From Proteus columbae (GTDB taxonomy: Bacteria; Pseudomonadota; Gammaproteobacteria; Enterobacterales; Enterobacteriaceae), in NCBI RefSeq assembly GCF_002777965.1, contig NZ_NGVR01000025.1, forward strand, positions 1 through 64,000: DNA of 64,000 nt, written 5' to 3'. The position numbers and the translations under genes are program-made. Positions 28,250-37,786 of the stretch are shown piece after piece. The notes beneath the pieces are model-generated. The model had not been told where the DNA came from and ran no database searches. It saw only the letters and a list, made by a program, of their open reading frames with translations. Numbering within the stretch: the stretch's first letter is position 1; each line of letters opens with the position of its first letter.

Positions 28250-29674
28250 TCAATATTCCTCTATCCCTAACTCTTTTAATTTACGGGTTAGCGTATTTCT
28301 GCCCCAACCTAATAATCTTGCTGCATCTTGTTTATGCCCTTGCGTATATGCCAAGGCACTGAGTAATAGTGTGCGTTCAAATTGAGGGAGAGCATCTGTT
28401 AAGATGTTTTCTTTCCCTTCTCCTAATGCTTCATCTGCCCATAATGAAAGATGTTGTGACCAATGTTGAGAAGAAGCAATTCGATTGATGTTTTTGGCTT
28501 TTTCATCAGGTTGGCGAATTTCTTGTGGTAAATCTTGAGGCATAATCTCTTGGCTTGCCGTCATTACCGTTAACCAGCGACACACATTTTCTAATTGTCT
28601 GACGTTACCTGACCAGTTGTATTCCATCATTATTTGTAAACTTTGCTGATGAAGAATTTTGGCTTCAACACCCAATTCTTTTGCTGTTTTTTGCAGAAAA
28701 TAGCGCGCTAAGCTGGGAATATCTTCGGTTCTATCGCGTAATGGTGGTAACTGAATGCGTATTACATTGAGGCGATGATAGAGATCTTCACGAAAATCAC
28801 CGGCTTGAACTCGCCTTTCTAAGTCTTGATGTGTCGCAGCAATAATACGCACATCGACTTTTACAGGGGCATAACCACCTACTCGATAAAATTGCCCTTC
28901 AGCCAGAACTCGCAGTAAACGTGTTTGAATATCAAGAGGCATATCACCAATTTCATCAAGAAACAGTGAACCACCATTCGCTTGTTCAAATCGGCCTTGG
29001 CGTACTTGAGATGCTCCTGTAAATGCGCCTTTTTCGTGACCAAAAAGCTCTGATTCAATTAAGTCTTTAGGAATTGCCGCCATATTTAGAGCGATAAAAG
29101 GAGAGGAAGCTCTTGGACTGTGGCGATGTAATGCATGTGCTACTAACTCTTTTCCTGTCCCCGATTCCCCATTAATGAGTACACTAATTGAGGAGCGAGA
29201 AAGCCGACCAATAATACGGTAAACCTCTTGCATTGCAGGTGCTTCACCAATCATATCTGTAACTGATTGCAGCAAGGTTTCATCGGTATTCGGTTGTTTT
29301 TGTTCGCGATAATGAGTAATGGCACGGTCAATTAATGCCAATGTTTCATCGATATCGAACGGCTTTGGTAAGTAATCAAAAGCCCCTTGTTGATAGGCAT
29401 TAACGGCAGCATCAAGATCAGAATGTGCCGTCATAATAATAACGGGCAGAGTTGGATATTGTTCTTTAATTATTTTTAAAAGAGATAAACCATCTATATC
29501 AGGCATACGAATGTCTGATAACAACACATCAGGTATTTCTGTATTGAGTGCATTAAGCACATCATTCGCATGTTCAAAGGCTTTACAAGACATGCCTTCA
29601 CGAGAAATAGCACGTTCAAGTACCCAGCGAATAGAGCTGTCATCATCAACAACCCATACATTTCCTTTTTGCAT
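28250..29674 (-). CDS. glnG: GlnG (NtrC), nitrogen response activator
   Basis: 474 residues. Receiver domain with D54 (VLLSDIRMPDIDG), AAA+ sigma-54-interacting domain (Walker A GESGTGKE, GAFTGA loop, Walker B GSLFLDEIGDMP) and C-terminal Fis-type helix-turn-helix (ARLLGWGRNTLTRKLKELGIEEY). Phosphorylated by GlnL, it activates glnA and nitrogen-scavenging genes with sigma-54. Ten bases after glnL; last of glnALG. Confidence 0.98.
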   Translation of the reverse strand: MQKGNVWVVDDDSSIRWVLERAISREGMSCKAFEHANDVLNALNTEIPDVLLSDIRMPDIDGLSLLKIIKEQYPTLPVIIMTAHSDLDAAVNAYQQGAFDYLPKPFDIDETLALIDRAITHYREQKQPNTDETLLQSVTDMIGEAPAMQEVYRIIGRLSRSSISVLINGESGTGKELVAHALHRHSPRASSPFIALNMAAIPKDLIESELFGHEKGAFTGASQVRQGRFEQANGGSLFLDEIGDMPLDIQTRLLRVLAEGQFYRVGGYAPVKVDVRIIAATHQDLERRVQAGDFREDLYHRLNVIRIQLPPLRDRTEDIPSLARYFLQKTAKELGVEAKILHQQSLQIMMEYNWSGNVRQLENVCRWLTVMTASQEIMPQDLPQEIRQPDEKAKNINRIASSQHWSQHLSLWADEALGEGKENILTDALPQFERTLLLSALAYTQGHKQDAARLLGWGRNTLTRKLKELGIEEY

Positions 29675-29684
29675 TGGCTATCTC

Positions 29685-30731
29685 CTACTTAATTGGTAAA
29701 TAAATAGAAAACTCAGTATTTCCGGGCCAACTGGTAAATTCAATTTTACCTGCATGTTGATCCACTAAATTACGGGCAATAGAGAGTCCTAATCCATTAC
29801 CTCCTTCTCTACCACTCACCATGGGGTAAAAAAGTGTATCTTGTAGATGAGGAGGAATGCCATCACCGGTATCAATGACATCTATGCGAGCCGCAAGGCG
29901 ATGACGTTCGCCATGAAGTGTGATTTGAAAAGCAGTACGGGTACGTAAAATAATCGTTCCACCTGTTTTTTCAACGGCTTGTAATGCATTACGTGTAATA
30001 TTTAGGAGTACTTGTTCTATTTGATCTGGGTAATGTGATAACTCGGGTAAGCTGGGATCGTAATCTTTTAGCAAGGTGACATTTTCAGGGCATTCGAGCG
30101 AAATAAGTTGAGCAACGCGCTCAACAACATGGTGAATACTCTGATGTGTTTTTGTTCCAGGATGCTGAGGGCCAAGTAATCTGTCCACCAGCACGCGTAG
30201 GCGATCGGCTTGTTCAATAATGACTTGCGTATATTCCGTTAAAGCAGGATCAGGTAAGGATTTTGCCAGCAATTGAGCCGCGCCCCGTAATCCTCCTAAC
30301 GGATTTTTAATTTCATGTGCCAGCCCCCTAACCAATTCCCTAGCAGCCATTTGCTGTGCTTGTTGTATCTGCTCTTGGCTTAACCGGCGTTGACTATCCA
30401 TAGGCGCCAGTTCCAGCAAAATATGTTGTTCGGAAATAGGTTGGGCACTGAGCGACATTGTGTGTGATTGGTTATTTACAACCAATATCACTTCATTGTC
30501 GGTAAAGCTTTGTCCATTCGCTAATGTTTCACGCATTAAATCAGCATCAAAAGAGTAATAGCTGAAAAGGGCAGTAAAAGGCGTTTCAAATAGTTTTCGA
30601 CGGCTTTGTGCTAAAACCTGTAACGCAGAATGATTTGCGTAGCAAATAATAAACTCTTTGTTGATAACCAATACAGAGTGTATCAATGAGTCTAAAATTA
30701 ATGTGTTGTCAGGTAAGTCTGCCGTTTCCAT
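29685..30731 (-). CDS. glnL: GlnL (NtrB), nitrogen sensor kinase
   Basis: 348 residues, soluble. An N-terminal PAS domain (about 1-115) precedes [17 protein letters not shown], which carries the phospho-accepting histidine, and the ATP-binding domain ([34 protein letters not shown]). Kinase and phosphatase activity toward GlnG are set by PII protein. The gene lies 185 bases after glnA behind a terminator and an NtrC site. Confidence 0.97.
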   Translation of the reverse strand: METADLPDNTLILDSLIHSVLVINKEFIICYANHSALQVLAQSRRKLFETPFTALFSYYSFDADLMRETLANGQSFTDNEVILVVNNQSHTMSLSAQPISEQHILLELAPMDSQRRLSQEQIQQAQQMAARELVRGLAHEIKNPLGGLRGAAQLLAKSLPDPALTEYTQVIIEQADRLRVLVDRLLGPQHPGTKTHQSIHHVVERVAQLISLECPENVTLLKDYDPSLPELSHYPDQIEQVLLNITRNALQAVEKTGGTIILRTRTAFQITLHGERHRLAARIDVIDTGDGIPPHLQDTLFYPMVSGREGGNGLGLSIARNLVDQHAGKIEFTSWPGNTEFSIYLPIK

Positions 30732-30745
30732 ATTGAATACCTCAT

Positions 30746-30762
30746 TGCACCATTTTAGTGCA
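30746..30762 (-). promoter_or_regulatory. NtrC site at the glnL promoter
   Basis: TGCACCATTTTAGTGCA matches the NtrC palindrome TGCAC-N7-GTGCA perfectly. It lies 15 bases upstream of glnL. In E. coli a site here lets phosphorylated NtrC repress the weak glnL promoter. Confidence 0.85.
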
Positions 30763-30831
30763 TCTTACCTTTATTACATTAATGAACCAATGCGTAAGTG
30801 AAAAGACTGACTCCTTAAATGGGAGAAAAGT

Positions 30832-30849
30832 GCCCATCCGAAGATGGGC
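30832..30849 (-). terminator. glnA-glnL intercistronic terminator
   Basis: GCCCATC at 30832-30838 pairs with GATGGGC at 30843-30849; on the minus strand the loop is the stable UUCG tetraloop. ACTTTTCT follows. Partial read-through would let glnL and glnG be expressed from the glnA promoter. Confidence 0.85.
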
Positions 30850-30916
30850 AAAATAGCTTCACGGCAAAAAAAACAGTTTTACATCTAGGCTTAAGTGTTT
30901 ATCAATAAAAATAGTC

Positions 30917-32326
30917 TTAAGCGCTGTAATACATTTCAAATTCAAGAGGATGCGGAGCCATACGTACACGTTGAACATCAGCACGTAATAATTCTAAATA
31001 AGCATCAATAGCATCATCAGTAAATACACCACCGCGGGTTAAGAATTCACGATCTGCATTTAATGTATTTAATGCTTCTTCTAATGAACCTGCGACAGTT
31101 GGGATCTCTTTCGCTTCTTCTGGCGGTAAGTCATAGAGGTTTTTATCCATAGCATCACCAGGGTGAATTTTATTGATAATTCCATCAAGGCCAGCCATTA
31201 ACTGCGCAGCAAACGCAAGATAAGGGTTTGCTAAAGGATCTGGGAAACGTACTTCAATACGGCGCGCTTTCATGCTAGCAACCACTGGGATACGAATTGA
31301 CGCTGAACGGTTACGTGCAGAGTAAGCCAGCATTACAGGTGCTTCAAAACCCGGAACTAAACGCTTGTAAGAGTTAGTGGTTGGGTTAGTAAACGCATTT
31401 AATGCACGAGCATGTTTGATAATACCGCCGATGTAATACAGCGCCATTTCAGATAATCCGCCGTATTTATCACCTGCAAACAGGTTTACCCCATTTTTAG
31501 ACAGTGACATATGGCAGTGCATACCTGAACCGTTATCACCAACTAATGGTTTTGGCATAAAGGTCGCTGTTTTACCAAATACGTGAGCCACGTTTTGTAC
31601 CACGTATTTATAAATTTGGGTTTCATCTGCTTTTTTGGTCATGGTATTAAAGCGAGTAGCCACTTCATTTTGACCCGCAGTTGCTACTTCATGGTGATGA
31701 GCTTCAACAACTAAGCCCATTTCTTCCATGATGTTACACATGGTAGAACGAATATCTTGTGATGAATCAACTGGTGGCAGTGGGAAATAACCGCCTTTCA
31801 CCATAGGGCGATGGCCTTTGTTGCCATCTTCATATTTAGTATTTGTGTTCCATGCTGCTTCAATATCATTGATAGCGTAAGAAGCACCTGAAATATCGTT
31901 TTTGAAACGAATATCATCAAATAGGAAGAATTCTGGTTCTGGCCCAAACAGCACTGTATCTGCGATACCACTGGATTTTAAATAGTCTTCAGCACGTTTT
32001 GAGATAGAACGAGGGTCGCGATCGTAACCTTGCATTGTGCCCGGTTCTAAAACGTCACAACGAATAATCAGAGTTGGATCTTGGAAAAATGGGTCAAGCA
32101 TTGCAGTTGTTGCATCTGGCATCAGCACCATGTCTGATTCGTTAATGCCTTTCCAGCCACCAATAGAAGAACCATCGAACATTTTTCCTTCTTCAAAGAA
32201 ATCATCGTTAACCTGATGAGCCGGAATAGTAAGATGTTGTTCTTTACCGCGGGTATCAGTGAAACGTAAGTCAATATATCTAACTTTATGTTCTTCAATC
32301 ATGGATAACACATGTTCAAGGGACAT
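30917..32326 (-). CDS. glnA: GlnA, glutamine synthetase type I
   Basis: 469 residues from ATG 32326, preceded by AGGAGAGTT; the frame begins at 32398 but the first 24 residues would be inside the leader. Conserved parts: [11 protein letters not shown], active-site PEPEFFLFD and [19 protein letters not shown] loop [17 protein letters not shown], and the adenylylation-site tyrosine in NLYDLPPEE. It forms the dodecamer that assimilates ammonia. First gene of glnALG with sigma-54 promoter and NtrC enhancers. Confidence 0.98.
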   Translation of the reverse strand: MSLEHVLSMIEEHKVRYIDLRFTDTRGKEQHLTIPAHQVNDDFFEEGKMFDGSSIGGWKGINESDMVLMPDATTAMLDPFFQDPTLIIRCDVLEPGTMQGYDRDPRSISKRAEDYLKSSGIADTVLFGPEPEFFLFDDIRFKNDISGASYAINDIEAAWNTNTKYEDGNKGHRPMVKGGYFPLPPVDSSQDIRSTMCNIMEEMGLVVEAHHHEVATAGQNEVATRFNTMTKKADETQIYKYVVQNVAHVFGKTATFMPKPLVGDNGSGMHCHMSLSKNGVNLFAGDKYGGLSEMALYYIGGIIKHARALNAFTNPTTNSYKRLVPGFEAPVMLAYSARNRSASIRIPVVASMKARRIEVRFPDPLANPYLAFAAQLMAGLDGIINKIHPGDAMDKNLYDLPPEEAKEIPTVAGSLEEALNTLNADREFLTRGGVFTDDAIDAYLELLRADVQRVRMAPHPLEFEMYYSA

Positions 32327-32409
32327 AGGAACTCTCCTGGCGAATGGTTTTATTGAGTGCAGTGGCCTTACACATTTTTCGGTGAATTTTTTGCTCACCT
32401 AAATTCTAT

Positions 32410-32426
32410 TGCGAAAAGCATGCCAA
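32410..32426 (-). promoter_or_regulatory. Sigma-54 promoter of glnA
   Basis: The minus strand reads TTGGCATGCTTTTCGCA: GG and GC separated by ten bases, the sigma-54 -24/-12 pattern. The -12 GC lies at 32411-32412, so transcription would start near 32400, about 75 bases before the ATG. Confidence 0.85.
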
Positions 32427-32498
32427 CTTATCTAAAAAGGGATATATACTGTATTGATGAAGTTTAGTGTAGAATATCTCCTGTGATTTTTTAATTAT

Positions 32499-32515
32499 TG
32501 CACAAAGTTGGTGCA
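32499..32515 (-). promoter_or_regulatory. NtrC enhancer site 1 of glnA
   Basis: TGCACAAAGTTGGTGCA, perfect TGCAC-N7-GTGCA. It lies about 107 bases upstream of the inferred sigma-54 start, matching the E. coli glnA enhancer position. Confidence 0.9.
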
Positions 32516-32532
32516 AATTAAGCCTAATTAGA

Positions 32533-32549
32533 TGCACTATTTTGGTGCA
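32533..32549 (-). promoter_or_regulatory. NtrC enhancer site 2 of glnA
   Basis: TGCACTATTTTGGTGCA, perfect palindromic arms. It lies 34 bases beyond site 1, which places both on the same face of the helix for oligomerisation of phosphorylated NtrC. Confidence 0.9.
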
Positions 32550-32703
32550 ACTGAACGGATGCTACTAAATTCTGAGGCGTGAAAAGGATCACAATTCAAT
32601 TAATTGCATATTGTTAAGCAATCATTATTGTGATCTTGTTTAGTCTCTCGTCTAAAGCGTGTACAATACTGCGCTTATTTCTACAATGCCTGAGGCAAAT
32701 TTT

Positions 32704-34521
32704 GTGATCGAAAACTTGCGTAATATCGCCATCATCGCCCACGTTGACCATGGTAAAACAACTATCGTCGATAAATTACTACAGCAATCTGGTACGTTCG
32801 GCGAACGTGAAACCGTTGCTGAGCGCGTGATGGACTCAAATGATCTCGAAAGAGAGCGCGGAATTACTATTCTTGCGAAAAATACAGCGATTAAATGGAA
32901 TGACTATCGTATCAATATCGTAGATACCCCAGGACACGCCGACTTCGGTGGTGAGGTAGAACGCGTTATGTCTATGGTAGACTGCGTTTTATTGCTGGTT
33001 GACGCGATGGATGGCCCAATGCCACAAACTCGTTTTGTGACACAAAAAGCGTTTGCTAACAACTTAAAACCAATTGTTGTTATCAATAAAGTTGACCGCC
33101 CTGGTGCGCGTCCAGACTGGGTTGTTGATCAGGTATTTGACCTGTTCGTAAACTTAGGCGCAACTGACGAACAACTTGATTTCCCAATTATCTATGCATC
33201 TGCATTAAACGGTATTGCGGGAACAGATTACAATGACATGGCTGAAGATATGACTCCGTTATATGAAGCTATTGTCAAATATGTAGAGCCACCAAAAGTG
33301 GATCTGGAAGGTACATTCCAGATGCAAATTTCTCAGTTGGACTACAACAACTACATGGGTGTTATCGGTATCGGTCGTATCAAGCGTGGTAAGGTTAAAC
33401 CTAACCAGCAAGTGACTATCATTGATAGCGAAGGTAATACTCGTAACGGTAAAGTCGGCAAAGTGTTAGGTCACTTAGGCTTAGAACGTATTGAAGTTGA
33501 AGTAGCAGAAGCTGGCGATATCATCGCAATCACAGGCTTAGGCGAACTGAATATTTCTGATACGATCTGCGAAACAGGTGCTGTTGAAGCATTACCTGCA
33601 TTAGCCGTTGATGAACCAACTGTTAGCATGTATTTCTGTGTTAATACTTCACCTTTCTGTGGTCGTGAAGGTAAGTTTGTGACTTCTCGTCAGATTTTAG
33701 ATCGTCTGAAAAAAGAGTTAGTCCATAACGTAGCATTACGTGTAGAAGAAACTGAGGATCCAGATGCATTCCGTGTATCAGGTCGTGGTGAGCTTCACCT
33801 GTCAGTTCTGATTGAGAATATGCGTCGTGAAGGTTACGAATTAGGTGTATCTCGTCCTAAAGTTATCTTCCGTGATATTGACGGCCGTAAACAAGAGCCT
33901 TTCGAACAAGTGACTATCGATATTGAAGAACAACACCAAGGTGATGTGATGCAAGCGATGGGTGAGCGTAAAGGCGAAATGCGTGATATGCAACCAGATG
34001 GTAAAGGGCGTGTACGTTTAGACTACATTATTCCTAGCCGTGGTCTGATTGGTTTCCGTACTGAATTTATGACCATGACATCAGGTACAGGTTTACTGTA
34101 TGCAACATTCAGTCACTATGATGATGTTCGTCCAGGTGAAATCGGTCGCCGTAATAACGGTGTTATGATCTCTAATGGCCAAGGTAAAGCCGTTGCTTAC
34201 GCACTGTATAGCTTACAAGACCGCGGTAAATTATTTGTTACTCATGGTGCAGAAGTTTACGAAGGCCAAGTAATTGGTATTCATACTCGCTCTAATGACT
34301 TAACAGTAAACTGTTTAACAGGTAAAAAGCTGACTAACATGCGTGCTTCTGGTACAGATGAGGCGACAACGCTGACTCCACACCTGAAACAAACATTAGA
34401 ACAAGCGTTAGAATTTATTGATGACGATGAGTTAGTTGAAGTCACTCCGCAGTCTATTCGTCTGCGTAAGCGTTATCTGTCAGAAAACGATCGTCGTCGT
34501 GCTTACCGTAGCAAAGACTAA
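32704..34521 (+). CDS. typA: TypA/BipA, ribosome-associated translational GTPase
   Basis: 605 residues if started at GTG 32704 ([20 protein letters not shown], aligning with the usual N-terminus); ATG 32686 would add six residues. EF-G-like G domain with [18 protein letters not shown] and NKVD, then domain II, EF-G-like III/V and the family C-terminal domain ending [13 protein letters not shown]. It binds the ribosome during stress and low temperature and promotes 50S assembly. Divergent from glnA, as in E. coli. Confidence 0.97.
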   Translation: MIENLRNIAIIAHVDHGKTTIVDKLLQQSGTFGERETVAERVMDSNDLERERGITILAKNTAIKWNDYRINIVDTPGHADFGGEVERVMSMVDCVLLLVDAMDGPMPQTRFVTQKAFANNLKPIVVINKVDRPGARPDWVVDQVFDLFVNLGATDEQLDFPIIYASALNGIAGTDYNDMAEDMTPLYEAIVKYVEPPKVDLEGTFQMQISQLDYNNYMGVIGIGRIKRGKVKPNQQVTIIDSEGNTRNGKVGKVLGHLGLERIEVEVAEAGDIIAITGLGELNISDTICETGAVEALPALAVDEPTVSMYFCVNTSPFCGREGKFVTSRQILDRLKKELVHNVALRVEETEDPDAFRVSGRGELHLSVLIENMRREGYELGVSRPKVIFRDIDGRKQEPFEQVTIDIEEQHQGDVMQAMGERKGEMRDMQPDGKGRVRLDYIIPSRGLIGFRTEFMTMTSGTGLLYATFSHYDDVRPGEIGRRNNGVMISNGQGKAVAYALYSLQDRGKLFVTHGAEVYEGQVIGIHTRSNDLTVNCLTGKKLTNMRASGTDEATTLTPHLKQTLEQALEFIDDDELVEVTPQSIRLRKRYLSENDRRRAYRSKD

Positions 34522-34547
34522 TTCGTTATTCTGATAACATAATTCTT

Positions 34548-34566
34548 AGGGCGCGTTTAGCGCCCT
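34548..34566 (+). terminator. First hairpin after typA
   Basis: AGGGCGC (34548-34554) pairs with GCGCCCT (34560-34566). The following GAGTTTAT is only weakly U-rich. Confidence 0.6.
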
Positions 34567-34634
34567 GAGTTTATACTCGGTATCTGTTACTCAAATTATT
34601 TAGAGTATGTGGTACTAGTAGTACTATAAGACGA

Positions 34635-34660
34635 ATGCGGTGGTTGATTTTCCACCGCAT
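34635..34660 (+). terminator. Second terminator after typA
   Basis: ATGCGGTGG (34635-34643) pairs with CCACCGCAT (34652-34660), followed by AAGTTTTTCC. It is the stronger of the two and shields the hipBA module. Confidence 0.8.
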
Positions 34661-34715
34661 AAGTTTTTCCTTAATCACTCCCTTATTTCCCCTTTATATC
34701 CCACTTTTTTTATTT

Positions 34716-34819
34716 ACAACTTAAGTGTTGTTTTTGCATAAAATACAACTTAAACGTTGTTTGGTAATTTAGATACAACTTATGAGTTGTATTTTCTGGA
34801 AATACAACTAAAGTATTGT
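34716..34819. promoter_or_regulatory. Four phased palindromic operators of hipBA
   Basis: Four copies of a 16-base palindrome: ACAACTTAAGTGTTGT (34716), ACAACTTAAACGTTGT (34745), ACAACTTATGAGTTGT (34775) and ACAACTAAAGTATTGT (34804). Spacing is 29, 30 and 29 bases, close to three helical turns. Arms ACAACT/A-GTTGT are conserved and the centres vary. They lie directly upstream of the HipB-like gene. E. coli HipB binds four operators in a similar array, so autoregulation is the likely role. Confidence 0.85.
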
Positions 34820-34849
34820 ACAAGTAACCAATACAGTTCCGAAGCACAT

Positions 34850-35158
34850 ATGAAAACGATTGATGAAATTGCTAGTTTAATAGCAGAGCAACGTAAAAAA
34901 TTAGGCATTGAGCAAAAAGATATGTATCTACGTATTGGTATGAAGCAACAACAATACCAACGCATAGAATCAGGCAATGATATTAAACTCTCTACCTTAT
35001 TAAGGGTGTTAGAAGGATTAGATTTAGAGTTATCAATTAATGCGAAAAATTCTAATGTAAATTCAGCTATTGTAGGCACTACAATAGCGAATAAAAGGGA
35101 AGTTGATTTGAACGATGATGTAGATGACCTCGATTTCTGGTTTAAAACAAAGGAATAG
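34850..35158 (+). CDS. hipB: HipB-like antitoxin, XRE-family repressor
   Basis: 103 residues from ATG 34850; the frame extends upstream through the operators and that part is probably untranslated. The helix-turn-helix is LIAEQRKKLGIEQKDMYLRIGMKQQQYQRIESGNDIKLSTLLRVLEGL-like around residues 10-57 (only described in part here), followed by an acidic C-terminal tail (DLNDDVDDLDFW) that may contact the toxin. It represses its own operon via the four palindromes. Three bases separate it from hipA. Confidence 0.85.
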   Translation: MKTIDEIASLIAEQRKKLGIEQKDMYLRIGMKQQQYQRIESGNDIKLSTLLRVLEGLDLELSINAKNSNVNSAIVGTTIANKREVDLNDDVDDLDFWFKTKE

Positions 35159-35161
35159 CCA

Positions 35162-36418
35162 ATGATTAAACAGGTTGAGAAAGTGGAAGGGCTTAATATT
35201 CAGCTACATGGAATTAATGTTGCGATTATTGCACATTATGCTGGTGGAAAAAATATACTGACGTTCAATCCTCATTTTGTCGATATGCCAAAAGAAGATC
35301 GACCGACTTTCACACTAAGACAGTTATTTGATCCTGGATATTTAACTAAGCCTCAAATTCGAACACAGAAAATCTCGCCTGTACTATCTAATTTGTTACC
35401 TGAAGGTATATTAAGGGAATACACTACGGATGTATTGAAATGCCACATTGATAATGAATTTGCCATTCTTGCTTATTTAGGGACAAATTTGCCAGGAGCC
35501 ATTTTAGCAACCCCGATAAAAGCAGGGGAAGTTCCCGATTGGGCGCTTGAATATCGTTTATCAACAGAACCTTTACAAATTGATGTTAAACATGTTGATA
35601 AGAAATTTTCATTAGTAGGAGTACAGGTTAAATTCTCATCATCTTTCATTAAAGGTCGATACTATATTGATGAAGATACTTCACAAGATATGTGGATTAT
35701 AAAAACACCTTCTACTCTTCATAAAGGTGTTACTGCTAATGAATATACTTGTATGAAATTAGCGGAAAGTGTTGGCGCTGACATTCCCGAAATAAGACTT
35801 ATTGCATTCAATAAGTTAAAAAATTTACCTGATATTCAATTACCAAATGAGCCATATGCCTATGGCATTAAACGTTTTGATCGTAGTCAGAAAGGGCGCA
35901 TTCATACAGAAGATTTTGCTCAAGTATTCGGGTTATTCCCGTTGGATAAATATCAAAAAATTAACTATGAGCAAATAGGTAGAATTATTTATGAAACAAG
36001 TTCGGAACGCTTAAAAGATATTCAACAAATGGCTAGAAGATTACTTATTAATATTTTATTGGGTAATGGTGATGCCCATTTAAAAAATTGGACATTAATT
36101 TATCGTGATCGTATTTCACCTCGATTATCACCTTTATATGATGTTGTATTTACAGAACCCTATATCAAAGAGGATAAACTTGCTTTAAATATGGCAGGAA
36201 CAAAGCAATGGTTTGATATTTCAATGGGATATTTTGAGCGTTAGGCTAAAAAAGCTGATTTACCTTGGGTTGCAATTAAACCCCATTTACGTGATGTAGT
36301 TATAAAAGCAAGAGAGCAGTGGCCTTCATTATTACAACAACTTCCAATGCTTGATGAGCATAAAGAGAAATTAATATTACATTGGGCGCAGTTGCATGAT
36401 GATTTTAAAATCGTATAA
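35162..36418 (+). pseudogene. hipA: HipA-like serine/threonine kinase toxin, interrupted by an in-frame TAG
   Basis: The frame codes 360 residues up to TAG at 36242-36244, then continues open in the same frame for 57 more residues to TAA at 36416-36418, for a normal HipA-family length of about 418. Kinase features: autophosphorylation loop SLVGVQVKF at 150-158, lysine in IIKTP at 181, NEY at 193-195, catalytic GNGDAHLKN (D304, N309), metal ligand D327 in LYDVV. The family normally reads ERW at this spot, so TAG is probably a TGG-to-TAG change. The lost tail contains WPSLLQQLPML. Active, dead or suppressed toxin cannot be told. Confidence 0.8.
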
Positions 36419-36627
36419 ACATAAATGAGGAAAGAACGTTTTATCATCACTTCATAATTCCATTCTCGATAACGATGCTTCTAGTCTCATTTTTGTCTTT
36501 TCCTCTTCTGTTTTTCTGTTTTACAAAAAAATTAAGTGTGATTATTGTACTTTTTTGGTGTTTAAGCCTGTTCAGTAAAGCGATTTATGATTAAAGTAAA
36601 ATGAGTTTTCTATTATGGAGAGGATTT

Positions 36628-37245
36628 ATGCTTTATATCTTTGATATGGGTAATGTGATTATTGATATTGATTTTAACCGAGTATTCGCAGTATGGAGTA
36701 AGCTTAGCGGTGTTCCATTAGCAAGCATAAAAAAGAACTTCACAGCAGGTGAAGTTTTTAAATTACATGAACGCGGTAATATTACAGATATCGAATTTGC
36801 TGAAGAAATTAACTCAGAACTTGGCATGAGCTTAAGCTTTGAGCAATTCGCTGAAGGATGGCAGGCTATTTTTATCGCAGTACGACCTGAAGTCATTGAT
36901 ATAATGAATAAACTAAGAGAGCAAGGACATCGGGTTGTGGTGTTATCAAATACTAACCGTTTACACCAAGATTACTGGCCAGAACACTATCCTGAAATTG
37001 CAGCTTCTGCTGATTTTCTCTACCTGTCGCAAGATCTTGGCATGAGAAAACCCGATCCTGAACTCTTTAAGTATGTTTTAGAATCTGAAGATGTTGAAGC
37101 TCAAGATGCCGTTTTCTTTGATGATGTAAAAGCCAATGTTGATGCAGCCATTGCTGTGGGTATGAAGGGTGTACATGTCATTGATAAGCAGACCGTCATT
37201 GATTACTTCAAAGATTATGATTTTTCTCTCCCAGTAGAAGAATAA
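36628..37245 (+). CDS. yihX: YihX, HAD-like glucose-1-phosphatase
   Basis: About 205 residues from ATG 36628, which follows GGAGAGGA; earlier frame dismissed. Motif I is FDMGNVIIDID near residues 5-15, motif II VLSNTNR, motif III lysine in MRKPDPEL, motif IV FFDD. It matches E. coli YihX, which removes phosphate from alpha-D-glucose-1-phosphate. In E. coli rbn (yihY) lies between yihX and dtd; it is absent here. Confidence 0.93.
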   Translation: MLYIFDMGNVIIDIDFNRVFAVWSKLSGVPLASIKKNFTAGEVFKLHERGNITDIEFAEEINSELGMSLSFEQFAEGWQAIFIAVRPEVIDIMNKLREQGHRVVVLSNTNRLHQDYWPEHYPEIAASADFLYLSQDLGMRKPDPELFKYVLESEDVEAQDAVFFDDVKANVDAAIAVGMKGVHVIDKQTVIDYFKDYDFSLPVEE

Positions 37246-37254
37246 TGCTATTGT

Positions 37255-37286
37255 AAGGATAACAATGGATTGAATTTGTTATCCTT
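37255..37286 (+). terminator. Terminator of yihX
   Basis: AAGGATAACAA (37255-37265) pairs with TTGTTATCCTT (37276-37286), followed by TTTTATTG. It lies ten bases past the yihX stop and separates it from dtd. Confidence 0.9.
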
Positions 37287-37312
37287 TTTTATTGATTTAT
37301 TTTGGAGAGAGT

Positions 37313-37750
37313 ATGATCGCGTTAATTCAACGAGTGACACAGGCAAAAGTGGATATTGCAGGTGAAACAGTCGGCGCTATTCATCAAGGCTTATTGGTTT
37401 TATTAGGTGTAGAGAAAGACGACAACGAACAGAAAGCGAAAAGATTATGTGAAAAAGTCTGTGGCTATCGCATATTTAGTGATGAAAACGACAAAATGAA
37501 CCTAAATGTGCAACAAGCGGGTGGTAGTCTATTAGTTGTATCTCAATTCACACTTGCCGCGGAAACACAAAAAGGAATGCGTCCAGGATTTTCCAACGGT
37601 GCGCCCCCAGAATTAGCGAAAAATCTCTATCACTACTTTATTGAACAATGTCAGCAACAAGGTTTAGAAACACAAACAGGCCAATTTGCCGCGGATATGC
37701 AAATCACACTGACTAATGACGGCCCAGTCACCTTTTGGTTGCAGGTATAA
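37313..37750 (+). CDS. dtd: Dtd, D-aminoacyl-tRNA deacylase
   Basis: 145 residues from ATG 37313 (TTTGGAGAGAGT upstream). Characteristic SQFTLAAET and C-terminal [10 protein letters not shown] with the GPVT motif. It hydrolyses D-amino acids from mischarged tRNAs. It is followed 36 bases later by fabY, as in E. coli. Confidence 0.96.
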   Translation: MIALIQRVTQAKVDIAGETVGAIHQGLLVLLGVEKDDNEQKAKRLCEKVCGYRIFSDENDKMNLNVQQAGGSLLVVSQFTLAAETQKGMRPGFSNGAPPELAKNLYHYFIEQCQQQGLETQTGQFAADMQITLTNDGPVTFWLQV

Positions 37751-37786
37751 AGTCGAACAGACAGTGATGTTAAAAGGAGCTCAGAT

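Larger units (their letters stand above)
32327..32703. other. glnA-typA divergent control region
   Basis: Holds the glnA sigma-54 promoter and both NtrC enhancers. A 9-bp inverted repeat GATCACAAT (32587-32595) / ATTGTGATC (32627-32635) lies nearer typA, and TACAAT at 32662-32667 is a possible typA -10. No gene was recognised. Confidence 0.6.

Noticed and set aside
32326-32398. N-terminal extension of GlnA
   Set aside because: The frame extends 24 residues upstream, but the good ribosome binding site and family alignment place the start at 32326, and the extension reaches almost to the inferred sigma-54 start.
34757-34849. N-terminal extension of HipB through the operators
   Set aside because: The repeats explain the bases, the extension has no family similarity, and ATG 34850 begins the normal helix-turn-helix protein.
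36241-36450. Minus-strand ORF after the hipA stop
   Set aside because: It is antisense to the open continuation of hipA, which reads as a normal HipA C-terminus.
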